Assembly: GCA_004762155.1 (NCBI GenBank)
Contig: SIHP01000001.1
Coordinates: 1 to 64,000, forward strand
DNA length: 64,000 nucleotides
Direction: 5' to 3'
From: Flavobacteriaceae bacterium
Lineage (GTDB): Bacteria; Bacteroidota; Bacteroidia; Flavobacteriales; Flavobacteriaceae
The notes beneath the pieces are model-generated. The model saw nothing but the letters and a program-made list of their open reading frames with translations, was not told the DNA's origin and did no database searches. Of this stretch, positions 35,101 through 43,876 are shown one piece after another; the stretch's first letter is position 1, and each line of letters begins with the position of its first letter. The translations under genes were made by a program, and so were the position numbers.

Positions 35101-35190
35101 TAAATTAATCGATTTATGATATTGATTGACCGATATGTGAGCTTGATTGATTGATTTTTGAGTTTGATTGACCGATTTTTGAAGTTGAAA
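35101..35190 (+). promoter_or_regulatory. Four-unit 21-bp-periodic operator array (candidate)
   Basis: TTGA starts recur at 35122, 35143, 35164 and 35185, exactly 21 bp apart. The units contain ATTGACCGATATGTGA, ATTGATTGATTTTTGA and ATTGACCGATTTTTGA. A degenerate copy (CGATTTATGA) fits one period upstream at 35101-35121. The array ends about 45 nt before the lipoprotein start and shares its motif with 8786-8827. Confidence 0.65.
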
Positions 35191-35234
35191 ACACTTTCAT
35201 TTGTAGTATTAAATTAAACTAAAAACTATTTACA

Positions 35235-36848
35235 ATGAAAAAAAATTCAATCTTACATCTATTATCTATTGCATTAATTACGTTATCTGTTTTTATTTCC
35301 TGTAATGATATTATTGATGATTTAAACAACCAATCAAATGAAATTGAAGTAGCAGCTGATGTATTCTACAATGATGAAGGAATATTAAATTTTTCATCTC
35401 AAGAACAACTAGACGAGTATGTAGAAAAAATCAATGCTATTATTACAACACAAACCAATATTCAAGAAAAAAGTACCACTTCTTTAGTTTCAGAAATAGA
35501 ATCTGTAGTACCTTTTGAACATTTTTCTTTAGCAAAGAGCTACATTAAAGGTTATGGTGAACAAAAAACATTAACTGAAGATGATTATGAAATAACTGAA
35601 GTTATTAACGACAACCTTATACCTAACAAAGCGTTACATTATATATTGGATGATGACAGACGTGTTATTGTTGCTGGTAAAATTCATCAAATAACTGAAG
35701 CTGGAAAATTTATTTATTCTCAAGATGATAAGGATATTTTTGAATTGCTTTATACTGGTTTTATTGATCAATATTTATCGTACTCTAAACAAATTGATGC
35801 TGTTACTTATGAATATAACGGAATTACATTTATTGATTTGTATGGATATTTATCAAGAAAAGATTTAACTGAAGAAAATGTATTAAATGTTATTGGTGGT
35901 AACTTTGATGCTGTTGAGAAAAATACTAAACAAGTTGTTGACAATGTTAGCTTTAAAACATATGACGACAACACTAAAAACTTTGGCTTAAGAACTGTTA
36001 AACAAGATTTTACTGGAAAATTAGGCTTTTTTAATGTAAGAACAGCCGAATTTAACTCAGATTGGCGTGTAGCTGTATCATTTGATGAAGTTTCATTACC
36101 ATCAAATGTTTTAAATTATAATAATTTTAAAACTAAACTTCAATACAGAAAAGTAGTAAAAACTTGTGTTCGTATTTTTAGAAAAACAAGATGTAAAACA
36201 TTGTTTTCTTATTGGATGAAAAGAACAGCTTCAGAAATGGCTATCGGTATAGATTACCTTGATGCAGTAACAGAATATGAAGATTTTGGACTAACTAGTA
36301 GTTATTATATTAGTAGTTCAGATGTTATAGCAACTTGGACTAAAAAAGTAGGCCAAGGAGTTGCTCATTTAGCTTTTAAAGGTGTATTATCTTCAAATAT
36401 TGTAAGAGATTGGGCTGATGATTTTAAAGGGTTTGGTGCAGATGTTAAATTTTTTGGAAAGTCAGTAAAAGTAGGAAAAGAAATATGGAATGGAGGAACG
36501 GATGCCTTAAAAGATGCTTTAATAAAAAGAACTGACTACTTTGTAAGAAAACATATTGGATATAGTAATACAAATGAAGCACCTACTCTTTTAGTGTATA
36601 CAAACCCTTATGAGTTGAACAAAGAATATATTAGTCTTAACGGAATTACAAGATATAAAAACGTACAAGAAAAGAAGATTAAATTTCCTGAAACATCTGG
36701 TGGTGTCGCTGTGAATATAACTTTTACTAATAAAACAAAAGTAACACCTGGTAATTTCACACCTAACAAATTTAAAATAACAAGAGGTAGTGTTTTTGGA
36801 GCCGTTAAATACAATGGAGTATGGAGAGGTGTTAGAATAAAAACATAA
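35235..36848 (+). CDS. Large lipoprotein of unknown function with shared N-terminal module
   Basis: A 537-residue lipoprotein with lipobox VFISC. Residues about 45-175 hold the module shared with the lipoprotein at 8866: ILNFSSQEQLDEYVEKI, then ILDDDRRVIVAGKIHQIT. The middle includes a Cys pair in KTCVRIFRKTRCKTLFSYWM; the C-terminal about 200 residues are basic with helical FGADVKFFGKSVKVGKEIW. No known catalytic motif is visible. It lies behind the operator array and ends at a strong terminator. Confidence 0.82.
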   Translation: MKKNSILHLLSIALITLSVFISCNDIIDDLNNQSNEIEVAADVFYNDEGILNFSSQEQLDEYVEKINAIITTQTNIQEKSTTSLVSEIESVVPFEHFSLAKSYIKGYGEQKTLTEDDYEITEVINDNLIPNKALHYILDDDRRVIVAGKIHQITEAGKFIYSQDDKDIFELLYTGFIDQYLSYSKQIDAVTYEYNGITFIDLYGYLSRKDLTEENVLNVIGGNFDAVEKNTKQVVDNVSFKTYDDNTKNFGLRTVKQDFTGKLGFFNVRTAEFNSDWRVAVSFDEVSLPSNVLNYNNFKTKLQYRKVVKTCVRIFRKTRCKTLFSYWMKRTASEMAIGIDYLDAVTEYEDFGLTSSYYISSSDVIATWTKKVGQGVAHLAFKGVLSSNIVRDWADDFKGFGADVKFFGKSVKVGKEIWNGGTDALKDALIKRTDYFVRKHIGYSNTNEAPTLLVYTNPYELNKEYISLNGITRYKNVQEKKIKFPETSGGVAVNITFTNKTKVTPGNFTPNKFKITRGSVFGAVKYNGVWRGVRIKT

Positions 36849-36870
36849 AAATTTAAATTAATAGTATTTC

Positions 36871-36920
36871 AGAGTCCTTGTTTTTAACTTTTATAAAACC
36901 TAAAAACAAGGACTCTTTTA
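36871..36920 (+). terminator. Strong intrinsic terminator
   Basis: The perfect 16-bp inverted repeat AGAGTCCTTGTTTTTA/TAAAAACAAGGACTCT with a 14-nt loop and a T-rich tail, after the lipoprotein gene. Confidence 0.92.
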
Positions 36921-36944
36921 ATACCTAACACTCCTCACAGCTAA

Positions 36945-37283
36945 CTTAAAAAATTAAAAAAAACATTAATTATTGTATTATTTTTAAACTCACTTTATCT
37001 AGCTACAGGAATGTGGCAAATTGTAAGAAAAGGAGGCTATAATAAAGCAACTATATTACCGCAACTAGTAAATGAAAAACAAATAGATTTGGTAAAACCA
37101 AAACCAATTTAGGGAACTACTATATATGCCTTTACTAATATCAAAAACAATCGTTTTGATTTGCAAAAATATGATTTCTCTGTTGAAGAAAATAACAGAG
37201 ATAAAAAATATGTTTTTACCAAATGTGATGGAGAAGGTCAAACAAAATGTATTAATGAAAAGCCATCATACGAAAAAAATTAA
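36945..37283 (+). pseudogene. Decayed gene with internal TAG stop
   Basis: One frame runs 113 codons and reads like a real protein: a basic start and hydrophobic helix (KKTLIIVLFLNSLYLATG), then MWQIVRKGGYNKATILPQLV, then after a TAG at 37110-37112, TTIYAFTNIKNNRFDL and KYVFTKCDGEGQTKC, ending at TAA 37281. An in-frame TAA precedes the first codon and no start lies near it. The product would be a small membrane-anchored or exported protein. The family is not recognised. Confidence 0.65.
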
Positions 37284-37516
37284 CTTTTTAAATCAAGTGT
37301 ATTCTAAAATTTATTTCTTAGGATGATTTGTAACATCAGTTAAATCATCATAAGAAAAAATACTATTACGAATAGTGTTATATAAAAGTAGAGAACTTCT
37401 ATAAATTTTGTTTGTTTTAATATTCTGAAAAAAATAATCTTAGTCGCAGCTTTGATATTGTAGTATATTTACGCTATATAATTTTCAAATATTTATTACA
37501 TAAACTTAATTTCATT

Positions 37517-39304
37517 ATGAAAAAACTAACTGTAATTTTAGCAGTAGTAACATCTATATGGTCTTGCTCTCCTGAAAAAAAAGCTGTTGATACAACCAAA
37601 GCTGCTATTTCAGAAAATTTTAATCAACTTTTAAAAAGCTACAATGAAGGAAAACTAAAGTTAAATCCCATAGAAGCTACTTATGCTGGTGATAATAGAT
37701 TTAACAATCAGTTTCCTAACTTTTTATCAGCAACATATCAAACAGAAAAAAAATCCTTTTTTACTACATTTAAAACTAAATTAGATAGTTTTCCTGACAG
37801 TAAATTAAGCGAAAGTCAACAATTGAGTAAAGCTGTTTTAGCTTGGGATTGTGATATGGCTTTGAGTCAAACTAGTTTTAAAAATGACGTGTATTTACCA
37901 ATAAACCAAATGTGGACGGTTAATTTAACTATGGGACAATTTGCTAGCGGAAGTAGTGCACAACCTTTTGAAACTGTAAAAGATTACGAAAATTGGTTAC
38001 AACGTTTAGAAAAATATACTATTTGGTTACAAACCGCTAAAACTAATATGCAACAAGGAATTAAAGAAGGTTATGTATTACCTAAATCTTTAATTAAAAA
38101 AGTGGTTCCTCAGTTTGAAGCATTATCAAACGACAATATTAAAGAGCATTTATTTTACAGCCCTATTAATAAATTCCCTGAAAGTTTTACAGATGAAGAT
38201 AAAACAAAACTTACTGAAAAATTTACAGCTATATTAAAAGAAAAAATAATTCCTTCTTACAAAGCTTTGTATACTTTTCTTAGCACAGATTATCTGAATA
38301 ATGGCTTAGAAGAAAGCGGAATTTCTGCAATTCCAAATGGAGAAGCATATTACCAACATGCCATAAAAAACTATACTACTACCAATATGACTGCTGATGA
38401 AATTCATCAACTTGGGTTAAAAGAAGTTGCTAGAATTTTAGCAGAAATGGAAAAAGTAAAAACTGAAGTTGGGTTTAAAGGCGATTTAAAATCGTTTTTT
38501 GACTTTGTTAGAAATAACAAGGAGTTAATGCCTTATAATACACCAAAACAAATCATTGATAACTTTAACGCTATTCATGATAAAATGAAACCTCAACTAG
38601 AAAAATTATTCGGTAAAAAGCCAAAAACACCATTTATTGTTAAGCAAACAGAAAAATTTAGAGAGGCTTCTGCTAGTGCAGAATATAATCCTGGTTCATT
38701 AGACGGAACGCGTCCTGGAGTTTTTTACACGCCAATACCTGATGCTTCTAAATACAATGTCTTTTCAGACGAAGCATTGTTTTTACATGAAGCCATTCCT
38801 GGACATCATTATCAAATTTCTTTAACACAAGAAAATGAGGATTTACCTGATTTCAGAAAAACACTTTGGTATAGCGCATACGGAGAAGGTTGGGCTTTAT
38901 ATACAGAAAACTTAGGGAAAGAATTAGGTTTATATACAGATCCGTATCAATATTTTGGAATGTTAGGTATGGAAATGCACAGAGCTATTCGTTTGGTTGT
39001 AGATACTGGCTTACATGCAAAAGATTGGTCTAGAGAAAAAGCAATTCAATATTCTTTGGATAATGAAGCCGAAAGTGAAGCAAGTATTACTTCTGAAATA
39101 GAACGTTATATGGCAAATCCTGGTCAAGCTTTATCTTATAAGATTGGACAATTAAAAATTAAAGAGTTAAGAAGTAAAGCTAAAAAAGCTTTAGGAGATA
39201 AATTTGATATTCGAGAATTTCATAATCAAGTTTTAGAAACAGGTTGTATTCCATTGGCTTTATTAGAAAATAAAATTGATATGTGGATTAACACATTTAA
39301 ATAA
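37517..39304 (+). CDS. DUF885 family lipoprotein, metallopeptidase-like
   Basis: A 595-residue lipoprotein with lipobox IWSC. The DUF885 domain covers most of the protein. The metallopeptidase-like HEAIPGHHYQ motif is near residue 425, with GEGWALYTENLGKELGLY and a conserved downstream Glu in SEASITSEIERYMANPGQAL. Such proteins are predicted zinc carboxypeptidases of the cell envelope; no activity is assured. Length is normal for the family. It has its own promoter region and a convergent terminator. Confidence 0.92.
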   Translation: MKKLTVILAVVTSIWSCSPEKKAVDTTKAAISENFNQLLKSYNEGKLKLNPIEATYAGDNRFNNQFPNFLSATYQTEKKSFFTTFKTKLDSFPDSKLSESQQLSKAVLAWDCDMALSQTSFKNDVYLPINQMWTVNLTMGQFASGSSAQPFETVKDYENWLQRLEKYTIWLQTAKTNMQQGIKEGYVLPKSLIKKVVPQFEALSNDNIKEHLFYSPINKFPESFTDEDKTKLTEKFTAILKEKIIPSYKALYTFLSTDYLNNGLEESGISAIPNGEAYYQHAIKNYTTTNMTADEIHQLGLKEVARILAEMEKVKTEVGFKGDLKSFFDFVRNNKELMPYNTPKQIIDNFNAIHDKMKPQLEKLFGKKPKTPFIVKQTEKFREASASAEYNPGSLDGTRPGVFYTPIPDASKYNVFSDEALFLHEAIPGHHYQISLTQENEDLPDFRKTLWYSAYGEGWALYTENLGKELGLYTDPYQYFGMLGMEMHRAIRLVVDTGLHAKDWSREKAIQYSLDNEAESEASITSEIERYMANPGQALSYKIGQLKIKELRSKAKKALGDKFDIREFHNQVLETGCIPLALLENKIDMWINTFK

Positions 39305-39331
39305 TCTTTCTAATAATTTTATTGACAAAAT

Positions 39332-39368
39332 AAAAAACCTCATTAGTTTATAACTAACGAGGTTTTTA
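39332..39368. terminator. Bidirectional intrinsic terminator
   Basis: The arms AAAACCTC-A-TTAGTT and AACTAA-C-GAGGTTTT (one internal mismatch) with a T-run, between the convergent DUF885 and symporter genes. Confidence 0.88.
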
Positions 39369-39419
39369 TTTTTAAACCTATCTCCTTAAAATTGTATTAA
39401 AGCAAAATTATTTTTAGTG

Positions 39420-41087
39420 TTAATTTTCATCATTAGAAATTACTTGTATCAAGGTAGCAATCCCCATAACAAGTGCACATCCTAATAAATTCAGCCATAA
39501 ATAAGGCAACCAATCTAAATACCAAACTATTATAATTAATATTTGTGTAATTATAGCTCCTATAAAAACAGCATTAGACTTTACAAATTTCATAAAAAAT
39601 GCTAATAAGAAAACTCCTAATACATTTCCGTAAAAAATAGATCCTATTATATTTACTAACTGAATTAGATTATCAAACAAATTGGCTACACAAGCCACTA
39701 AAATTGCTAAAATCCCCCAACCAAACGTAAACCATTTAGATGCTTTTACAAAATGAGCTTCACTCCTATCTCCTGTAACGTTTCTTTTATACAAATCTAT
39801 AGCTGTAGTTGAACCTAGGGCATTTAATTCTGATGCAGTTGAAGACATTGCTGCTGATAAAATTACAGCCAGTAATAAACCAATTAAACCACGAGGTAAA
39901 TTGTTTAATATAAAATGAATGAAAACATAATCTTTATCGTTTGTTTCTGCGTTTTTATCGGCTTCTCCTATAATTACTTTAGCTTGTTTTTTTAAAGCTA
40001 AATCTTGTTCATTAAGTGCTTGTAATTCTTTTTTTGAAACATCTGTTAGTCCTTTTAAAATCAACGTTTTCTTTTGTTGTTCTATTTCTTGATGCTTCTC
40101 TGATAATGCCTTGTATTCATTAGCATATGAAGAGTTTTCTACTACCTCTGTTGCTTTTGGATTAAAGTTTAAAGGCGAACTATTAAACTGATAAAAAACA
40201 AAAACCAGTACACCAACCAATAAAATAAAAAACTGCATTGGTACTTTTAATAAACCATTAAAGATTAATCCTAACTGACTTTCACGAACTGATTTTCCAG
40301 ACAGATAACGTTGTACCTGACTTTGATCTGTTCCGAAATAAGACAACATTAAAAAAGTTCCACCTAAGAAACCTGTCCAAACTGTATATCTATTATTTAA
40401 ATCAAAAGAAAAATCTAATACTTGCATTTTATTAGATGCTCCCGCAATTTCTAATGCTTTAGTGAATGTAATTCCCTCCGGTAAATAATCTAAAATCAAA
40501 TAAAAAGCAATAAACATTCCTGCGAATATTACTGCCATTTGTTGTTTTTGTGTAACACTTACTGCTTTTGTTCCTCCAGAAACGGTGTAAATGATTACCA
40601 AAACACCTATAATAATATTCAATGTAATTAAATCCCAACCTAAAACTGCTGATAAAATAATTGCTGGAGCGAAAATGGTAATTCCTGCTGCTAACCCTCT
40701 TTGGATTAAAAATAGAATAGCTGTTAACGTTCTTGTTTTTAAATCGAACCGACTTTCTAAGTATTCATAAGCAGTATATACATTTAGTTTATGGTAAATA
40801 GGTATAAAAACTAAACAAATTATCACCATAGCTATTGGCAAACCAAAGTAGAACTGTACAAATCCCATTCCACTATGAAAAGCTTGCCCTGGAGTTGATA
40901 AGAACGTTATTGCACTAGCTTGTGTTGCCATAACGGACAAACCAATTGTCCACCATTTAGTATCGTTTCCTCCTTTTATAAAATCTTCTACATTTTTGTT
41001 TTTACGAGTAACATATGCTCCGTAACCAACAATAAATAATAATGTAGTCGTTAAAACTACCCAATCTAAAATCGCTAACTCTCCCAT
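39420..41087 (-). CDS. Sodium:solute symporter (SSS family)
   Basis: A 555-residue transporter with about 13 transmembrane helices. The N-terminal LDWVVLTTTLLFIVGYGAYV and the conserved GGNDTKWWTIGLSVMATQAS then FLSTPGQAF identify the SSS fold. An 80-residue hydrophilic, coiled-coil-like insertion (EYKALSEKHQEIEQQKKTLI region) lies between late helices, as in several Bacteroidota homologs. Substrate unknown. The start abuts the stop of a 35-aa membrane micro-protein (TAAATG), so coupled synthesis is likely. Confidence 0.92.
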   Translation of the reverse strand: MGELAILDWVVLTTTLLFIVGYGAYVTRKNKNVEDFIKGGNDTKWWTIGLSVMATQASAITFLSTPGQAFHSGMGFVQFYFGLPIAMVIICLVFIPIYHKLNVYTAYEYLESRFDLKTRTLTAILFLIQRGLAAGITIFAPAIILSAVLGWDLITLNIIIGVLVIIYTVSGGTKAVSVTQKQQMAVIFAGMFIAFYLILDYLPEGITFTKALEIAGASNKMQVLDFSFDLNNRYTVWTGFLGGTFLMLSYFGTDQSQVQRYLSGKSVRESQLGLIFNGLLKVPMQFFILLVGVLVFVFYQFNSSPLNFNPKATEVVENSSYANEYKALSEKHQEIEQQKKTLILKGLTDVSKKELQALNEQDLALKKQAKVIIGEADKNAETNDKDYVFIHFILNNLPRGLIGLLLAVILSAAMSSTASELNALGSTTAIDLYKRNVTGDRSEAHFVKASKWFTFGWGILAILVACVANLFDNLIQLVNIIGSIFYGNVLGVFLLAFFMKFVKSNAVFIGAIITQILIIIVWYLDWLPYLWLNLLGCALVMGIATLIQVISNDEN

Positions 41088-41195
41088 TTATGAAGTGTAT
41101 ACTTTAGTTATTATATAAAACAGTACAATGTAAACTATGTTTGCCATTAAAACCATAGTGTATTCTTTCTTCCAAGTATATTTAGATTCTTTCAT
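41088..41195 (-). CDS. 35-residue membrane micro-protein, putative symporter subunit
   Basis: A short ORF missed by length cut-offs. The product starts MKESKYTWKKEYTMVLMA, followed by one transmembrane helix (NIVYIVLFYIIT) and ends KVYTS. Its ATG overlaps the upstream DUF6503 stop by one base (TAATG), and its TAA directly precedes the symporter ATG. The exact tiling of three genes strongly supports coding. Small helical subunits accompany some SSS transporters, for example YhdT with PanF, so an accessory role is plausible. Confidence 0.75.
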   Translation of the reverse strand: MKESKYTWKKEYTMVLMANIVYIVLFYIITKVYTS

Positions 41196-41971
41196 TATTT
41201 ATTTTGATTAGCATAAAAACCATCCGCCATTCCAGCTTGACTTACTAATGCTGATGAAAAAGGAAGTTTTTTTTCTGTTGGTTTTAATGTTCCATCTTCT
41301 TTATCTTTTTTATACCAAGTAATAGATTTTGGTAATAAAAACCCATTTACATCTTCCCAGTTATCATAACGAATCATTTTTACTTTTTCAGACGTTTTTT
41401 TACTAAAGTAAGTAACTGTATATCCTAACCATTCCATTTGATAGGTTTCTGGATTATAGTATATAAAATAATTGTCTTCTGGAGACATTCCTACATCAGC
41501 TTTATATCCAATTTTAATTCCTGGATATGAAACTTCTTCATAAACAAAAGGTGCTGCATCTGTATATACAATTCCATCATCTGCCAATACAAAAGGCATT
41601 GCGTAGAAATAAAAATACAGATTATAATAAAATTTTGGATTTCCTTTAAATGCTGTAGAATCTTGTTGTGCTAACCAAACTTCTTTTCCATCAAATCCTA
41701 ATGCATAATTTTCTGAAGTTACTGTAGTTTTACGAGAATGTAGATCTATAGTATGTTCTTCTCCTTTTACTTTATAGGACAATGTTTTGTTTTTATCCCA
41801 AGCCTCAATACCTCCATGTTTTTTTAAAACCTTTGAAATTCCTTCTGGAAGATCATATACTTTTGCAGATTTTTTTTGCTGTTCTTCTGGATTTTTTTTA
41901 TCTTTTTTTTGTGATGTATTACAAGCAAATAGGGTAATACTTAAGGCGATTACTGAAAGTAGTTTTCTCAT
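41195..41971 (-). CDS. DUF6503-type lipoprotein
   Basis: A 258-residue lipoprotein with lipobox ITLFAC and a Lys/Gln-rich spacer. The core has the DUF6503 pattern: VLKKHGGIEAWDKNKTLSY, then FYAMPFVLADDGIVY, then YFIYYNPETYQMEWLGYTVT. Members are LolA/LppX-like half-barrels by general fold, with no proven role. It is the first gene of the operon with the micro-protein and symporter, hinting at a periplasmic partner for the transport system. Confidence 0.85.
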   Translation of the reverse strand: MRKLLSVIALSITLFACNTSQKKDKKNPEEQQKKSAKVYDLPEGISKVLKKHGGIEAWDKNKTLSYKVKGEEHTIDLHSRKTTVTSENYALGFDGKEVWLAQQDSTAFKGNPKFYYNLYFYFYAMPFVLADDGIVYTDAAPFVYEEVSYPGIKIGYKADVGMSPEDNYFIYYNPETYQMEWLGYTVTYFSKKTSEKVKMIRYDNWEDVNGFLLPKSITWYKKDKEDGTLKPTEKKLPFSSALVSQAGMADGFYANQNK

Positions 41972-42030
41972 TTTTAATTTAAGTTTAATAATTGGTCGTT
42001 AAGGAATAATAAAATTACATTTTGATCGAA

Positions 42031-42064
42031 AAAAAGGGCTATAATTTATAAAAAATTACAGCCC
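42031..42064 (-). terminator. Intrinsic terminator of peroxidase operon
   Basis: The stem GGGCTATAATTT/AAATTACAGCCC (one mismatch) is followed on the minus strand by a T-run, 25 nt beyond the peroxidase stop codon. Confidence 0.82.
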
Positions 42065-42088
42065 ATGAAATTAAGTTTATCTTTTTTA

Positions 42089-43873
42089 TTAATCTGTTAA
42101 AGTTTCCATAAAAGCAATAACTGCATCTATTTCTTCTTTTGTCAATTGTAAATTATCAAATGGCAATGTTTGATAGTCATTTCCAATACCTAAACCTGCT
42201 CCGCCTCCAATATTATAGAACGTTAGTACTTCTTCTAAATTATTATATACACCATTGTGCATATATGGAGCTGTCTTTGCTATATTTCTAATTGTTGGGG
42301 TTTTAAAAAAATGTTTACGTTCTTTTGTTTTAAACAAATTGTAGCGTCCTAAATCTGAAGATATTTTTGGGTGTATCGTATCCGTTGAAATTGGAACTCC
42401 AATAAACTCTAACTCAGTATCTTTAAAAGCTGGTGGAACAGTTCCGTTAAAAACCGGTGCAAAATGGCAAGTTGCACATAATGCTTTCCCCATAAATAAA
42501 TTAAAACCTCTTCTTTCTTGCGATGTTAGTGTTTTCTCTTCTCCTCTTATATTTTTATCAAACTTAGATTCAAAAGGATTTAAAGTTCTTATATAAGAAG
42601 CAATAGCATGACGAATGTTATAATCTATTCTTTTATTTCCATACAACTCTTTTATATCTTCTTTGTATTTTTCGTTTTTTAGTAAACGATCTGTTATAGA
42701 GTCCATGGAAAAATTAAACTCATCATGATTTTTAACTACACCTAATATTTGTCCTTCTAAACTTCCAGCTCTGGCATCCATAAAAAATGCTCTTTGATAC
42801 GCACTGTAAGTTATTGTTGGTGTATTTCTTGTTTGACGTTCATCAAAAGTTTTCTTTCCGTCTGTAAATGCTAAATCTTTAATATGACAAGTAGCACAAG
42901 CCATATTATAATCTTTAGAAAGCTTTTTATCATTAAACAACTTTTTACCTAATACTACTTTTTTAGATAACTGAGTAGTATCACTTAAATGATCTGTGAA
43001 GTAATTTAAATTTATAGCATCTTTAGAAAACAAAGAAGATAAGTTATTAGATAGCCCCATTTCAAAAGGAAAAATTACTTTCCAATCTTTTTGCATGTTT
43101 AGTAATTCTTTTAACTGCGGATCTATATTGTTTTTGATAAAACCAAAACGATCAAAAGTATCAAAATCATAATCTAAATCTTTTTGTGCTTTTTTTATCA
43201 ATGAAATAAAGTTCTCTAATAAACCTTCAGCTTTAAATTTTTCTTTATAAATCTTCAAAATGGCTACAATGGTTTCATAAGTATAGCTACTTTCTATTAA
43301 AGATTGATTTAATACTGGAGAATCAAAACCTGTAATTCCTGTTGTAGCAATTCTAACCAACTGCTCTCTAAGTAGCCAAATGATGTGGTGATCTTTTAGC
43401 TTTAATTTAAGATTGTTTTTAATCAATTTTAAACGGCCACTTGTAACATTTATAGTCGTGTTTAATAAAACTGTATCCAACGAATCTTCATACAATGTTT
43501 CTTCTATTACTTGAAAACCGACAGGTTTTATAACTTTAGTATCAAAACTAGCTTCTCCTTTTACACTTAAAATATTAGGAGCATTTAACGATTTATAATT
43601 ATTTTTATCTGTATGTGCTAAAATAGGCTCTAAAAGTTTAAAGTTTTTTCTTGCCTGTGCATATAACTCTTTTTGCTTTTCAATAGTTTTTCCTTCCATA
43701 CTATCTAAACTAACAATAGCATTTGTGAGGTAATTTTTATATAAAGCTTCTATTTTATTAGTAGTTTCTGCTACTGATTTGTATTTATCTTCTTTCTTAT
43801 TACAAGAAATTGCTAAAAGCAAAAGACATACACAAAGGTATGTCTTAGCTTGACTGAATATTTTAGTCTTCAT
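42089..43873 (-). CDS. Di-heme cytochrome c peroxidase fused to helical (imelysin-like) N-terminal domain
   Basis: A 594-residue lipoprotein (lipobox LLAISC). Residues about 30-290 form a helical domain with imelysin-like features (ELYAQARKNFKLLEPILAHT, then PVGFQVIEETLYED). The rest is a MauG/cytochrome c peroxidase unit with CATCH sites near residues 324-328 and 464-468, plus FFMDARAGSLEGQ and APYMHNGVYNNLEEVLTFY. It starts 4 nt after the PhoX-like gene and is cotranscribed with it. Imelysin-like domains occur in iron/heme-linked envelope proteins, so an iron role is possible. Confidence 0.88.
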   Translation of the reverse strand: MKTKIFSQAKTYLCVCLLLLAISCNKKEDKYKSVAETTNKIEALYKNYLTNAIVSLDSMEGKTIEKQKELYAQARKNFKLLEPILAHTDKNNYKSLNAPNILSVKGEASFDTKVIKPVGFQVIEETLYEDSLDTVLLNTTINVTSGRLKLIKNNLKLKLKDHHIIWLLREQLVRIATTGITGFDSPVLNQSLIESSYTYETIVAILKIYKEKFKAEGLLENFISLIKKAQKDLDYDFDTFDRFGFIKNNIDPQLKELLNMQKDWKVIFPFEMGLSNNLSSLFSKDAINLNYFTDHLSDTTQLSKKVVLGKKLFNDKKLSKDYNMACATCHIKDLAFTDGKKTFDERQTRNTPTITYSAYQRAFFMDARAGSLEGQILGVVKNHDEFNFSMDSITDRLLKNEKYKEDIKELYGNKRIDYNIRHAIASYIRTLNPFESKFDKNIRGEEKTLTSQERRGFNLFMGKALCATCHFAPVFNGTVPPAFKDTELEFIGVPISTDTIHPKISSDLGRYNLFKTKERKHFFKTPTIRNIAKTAPYMHNGVYNNLEEVLTFYNIGGGAGLGIGNDYQTLPFDNLQLTKEEIDAVIAFMETLTD

Positions 43874-43876
43874 TTT

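Noticed and set aside
37126..37326. A 66-codon ORF in the gap before the DUF885 gene
   Set aside because: It runs in a different frame from the protein-like reading of the same DNA, which continues across both sides of a single TAG; the 66-codon frame gives no protein-like pattern.
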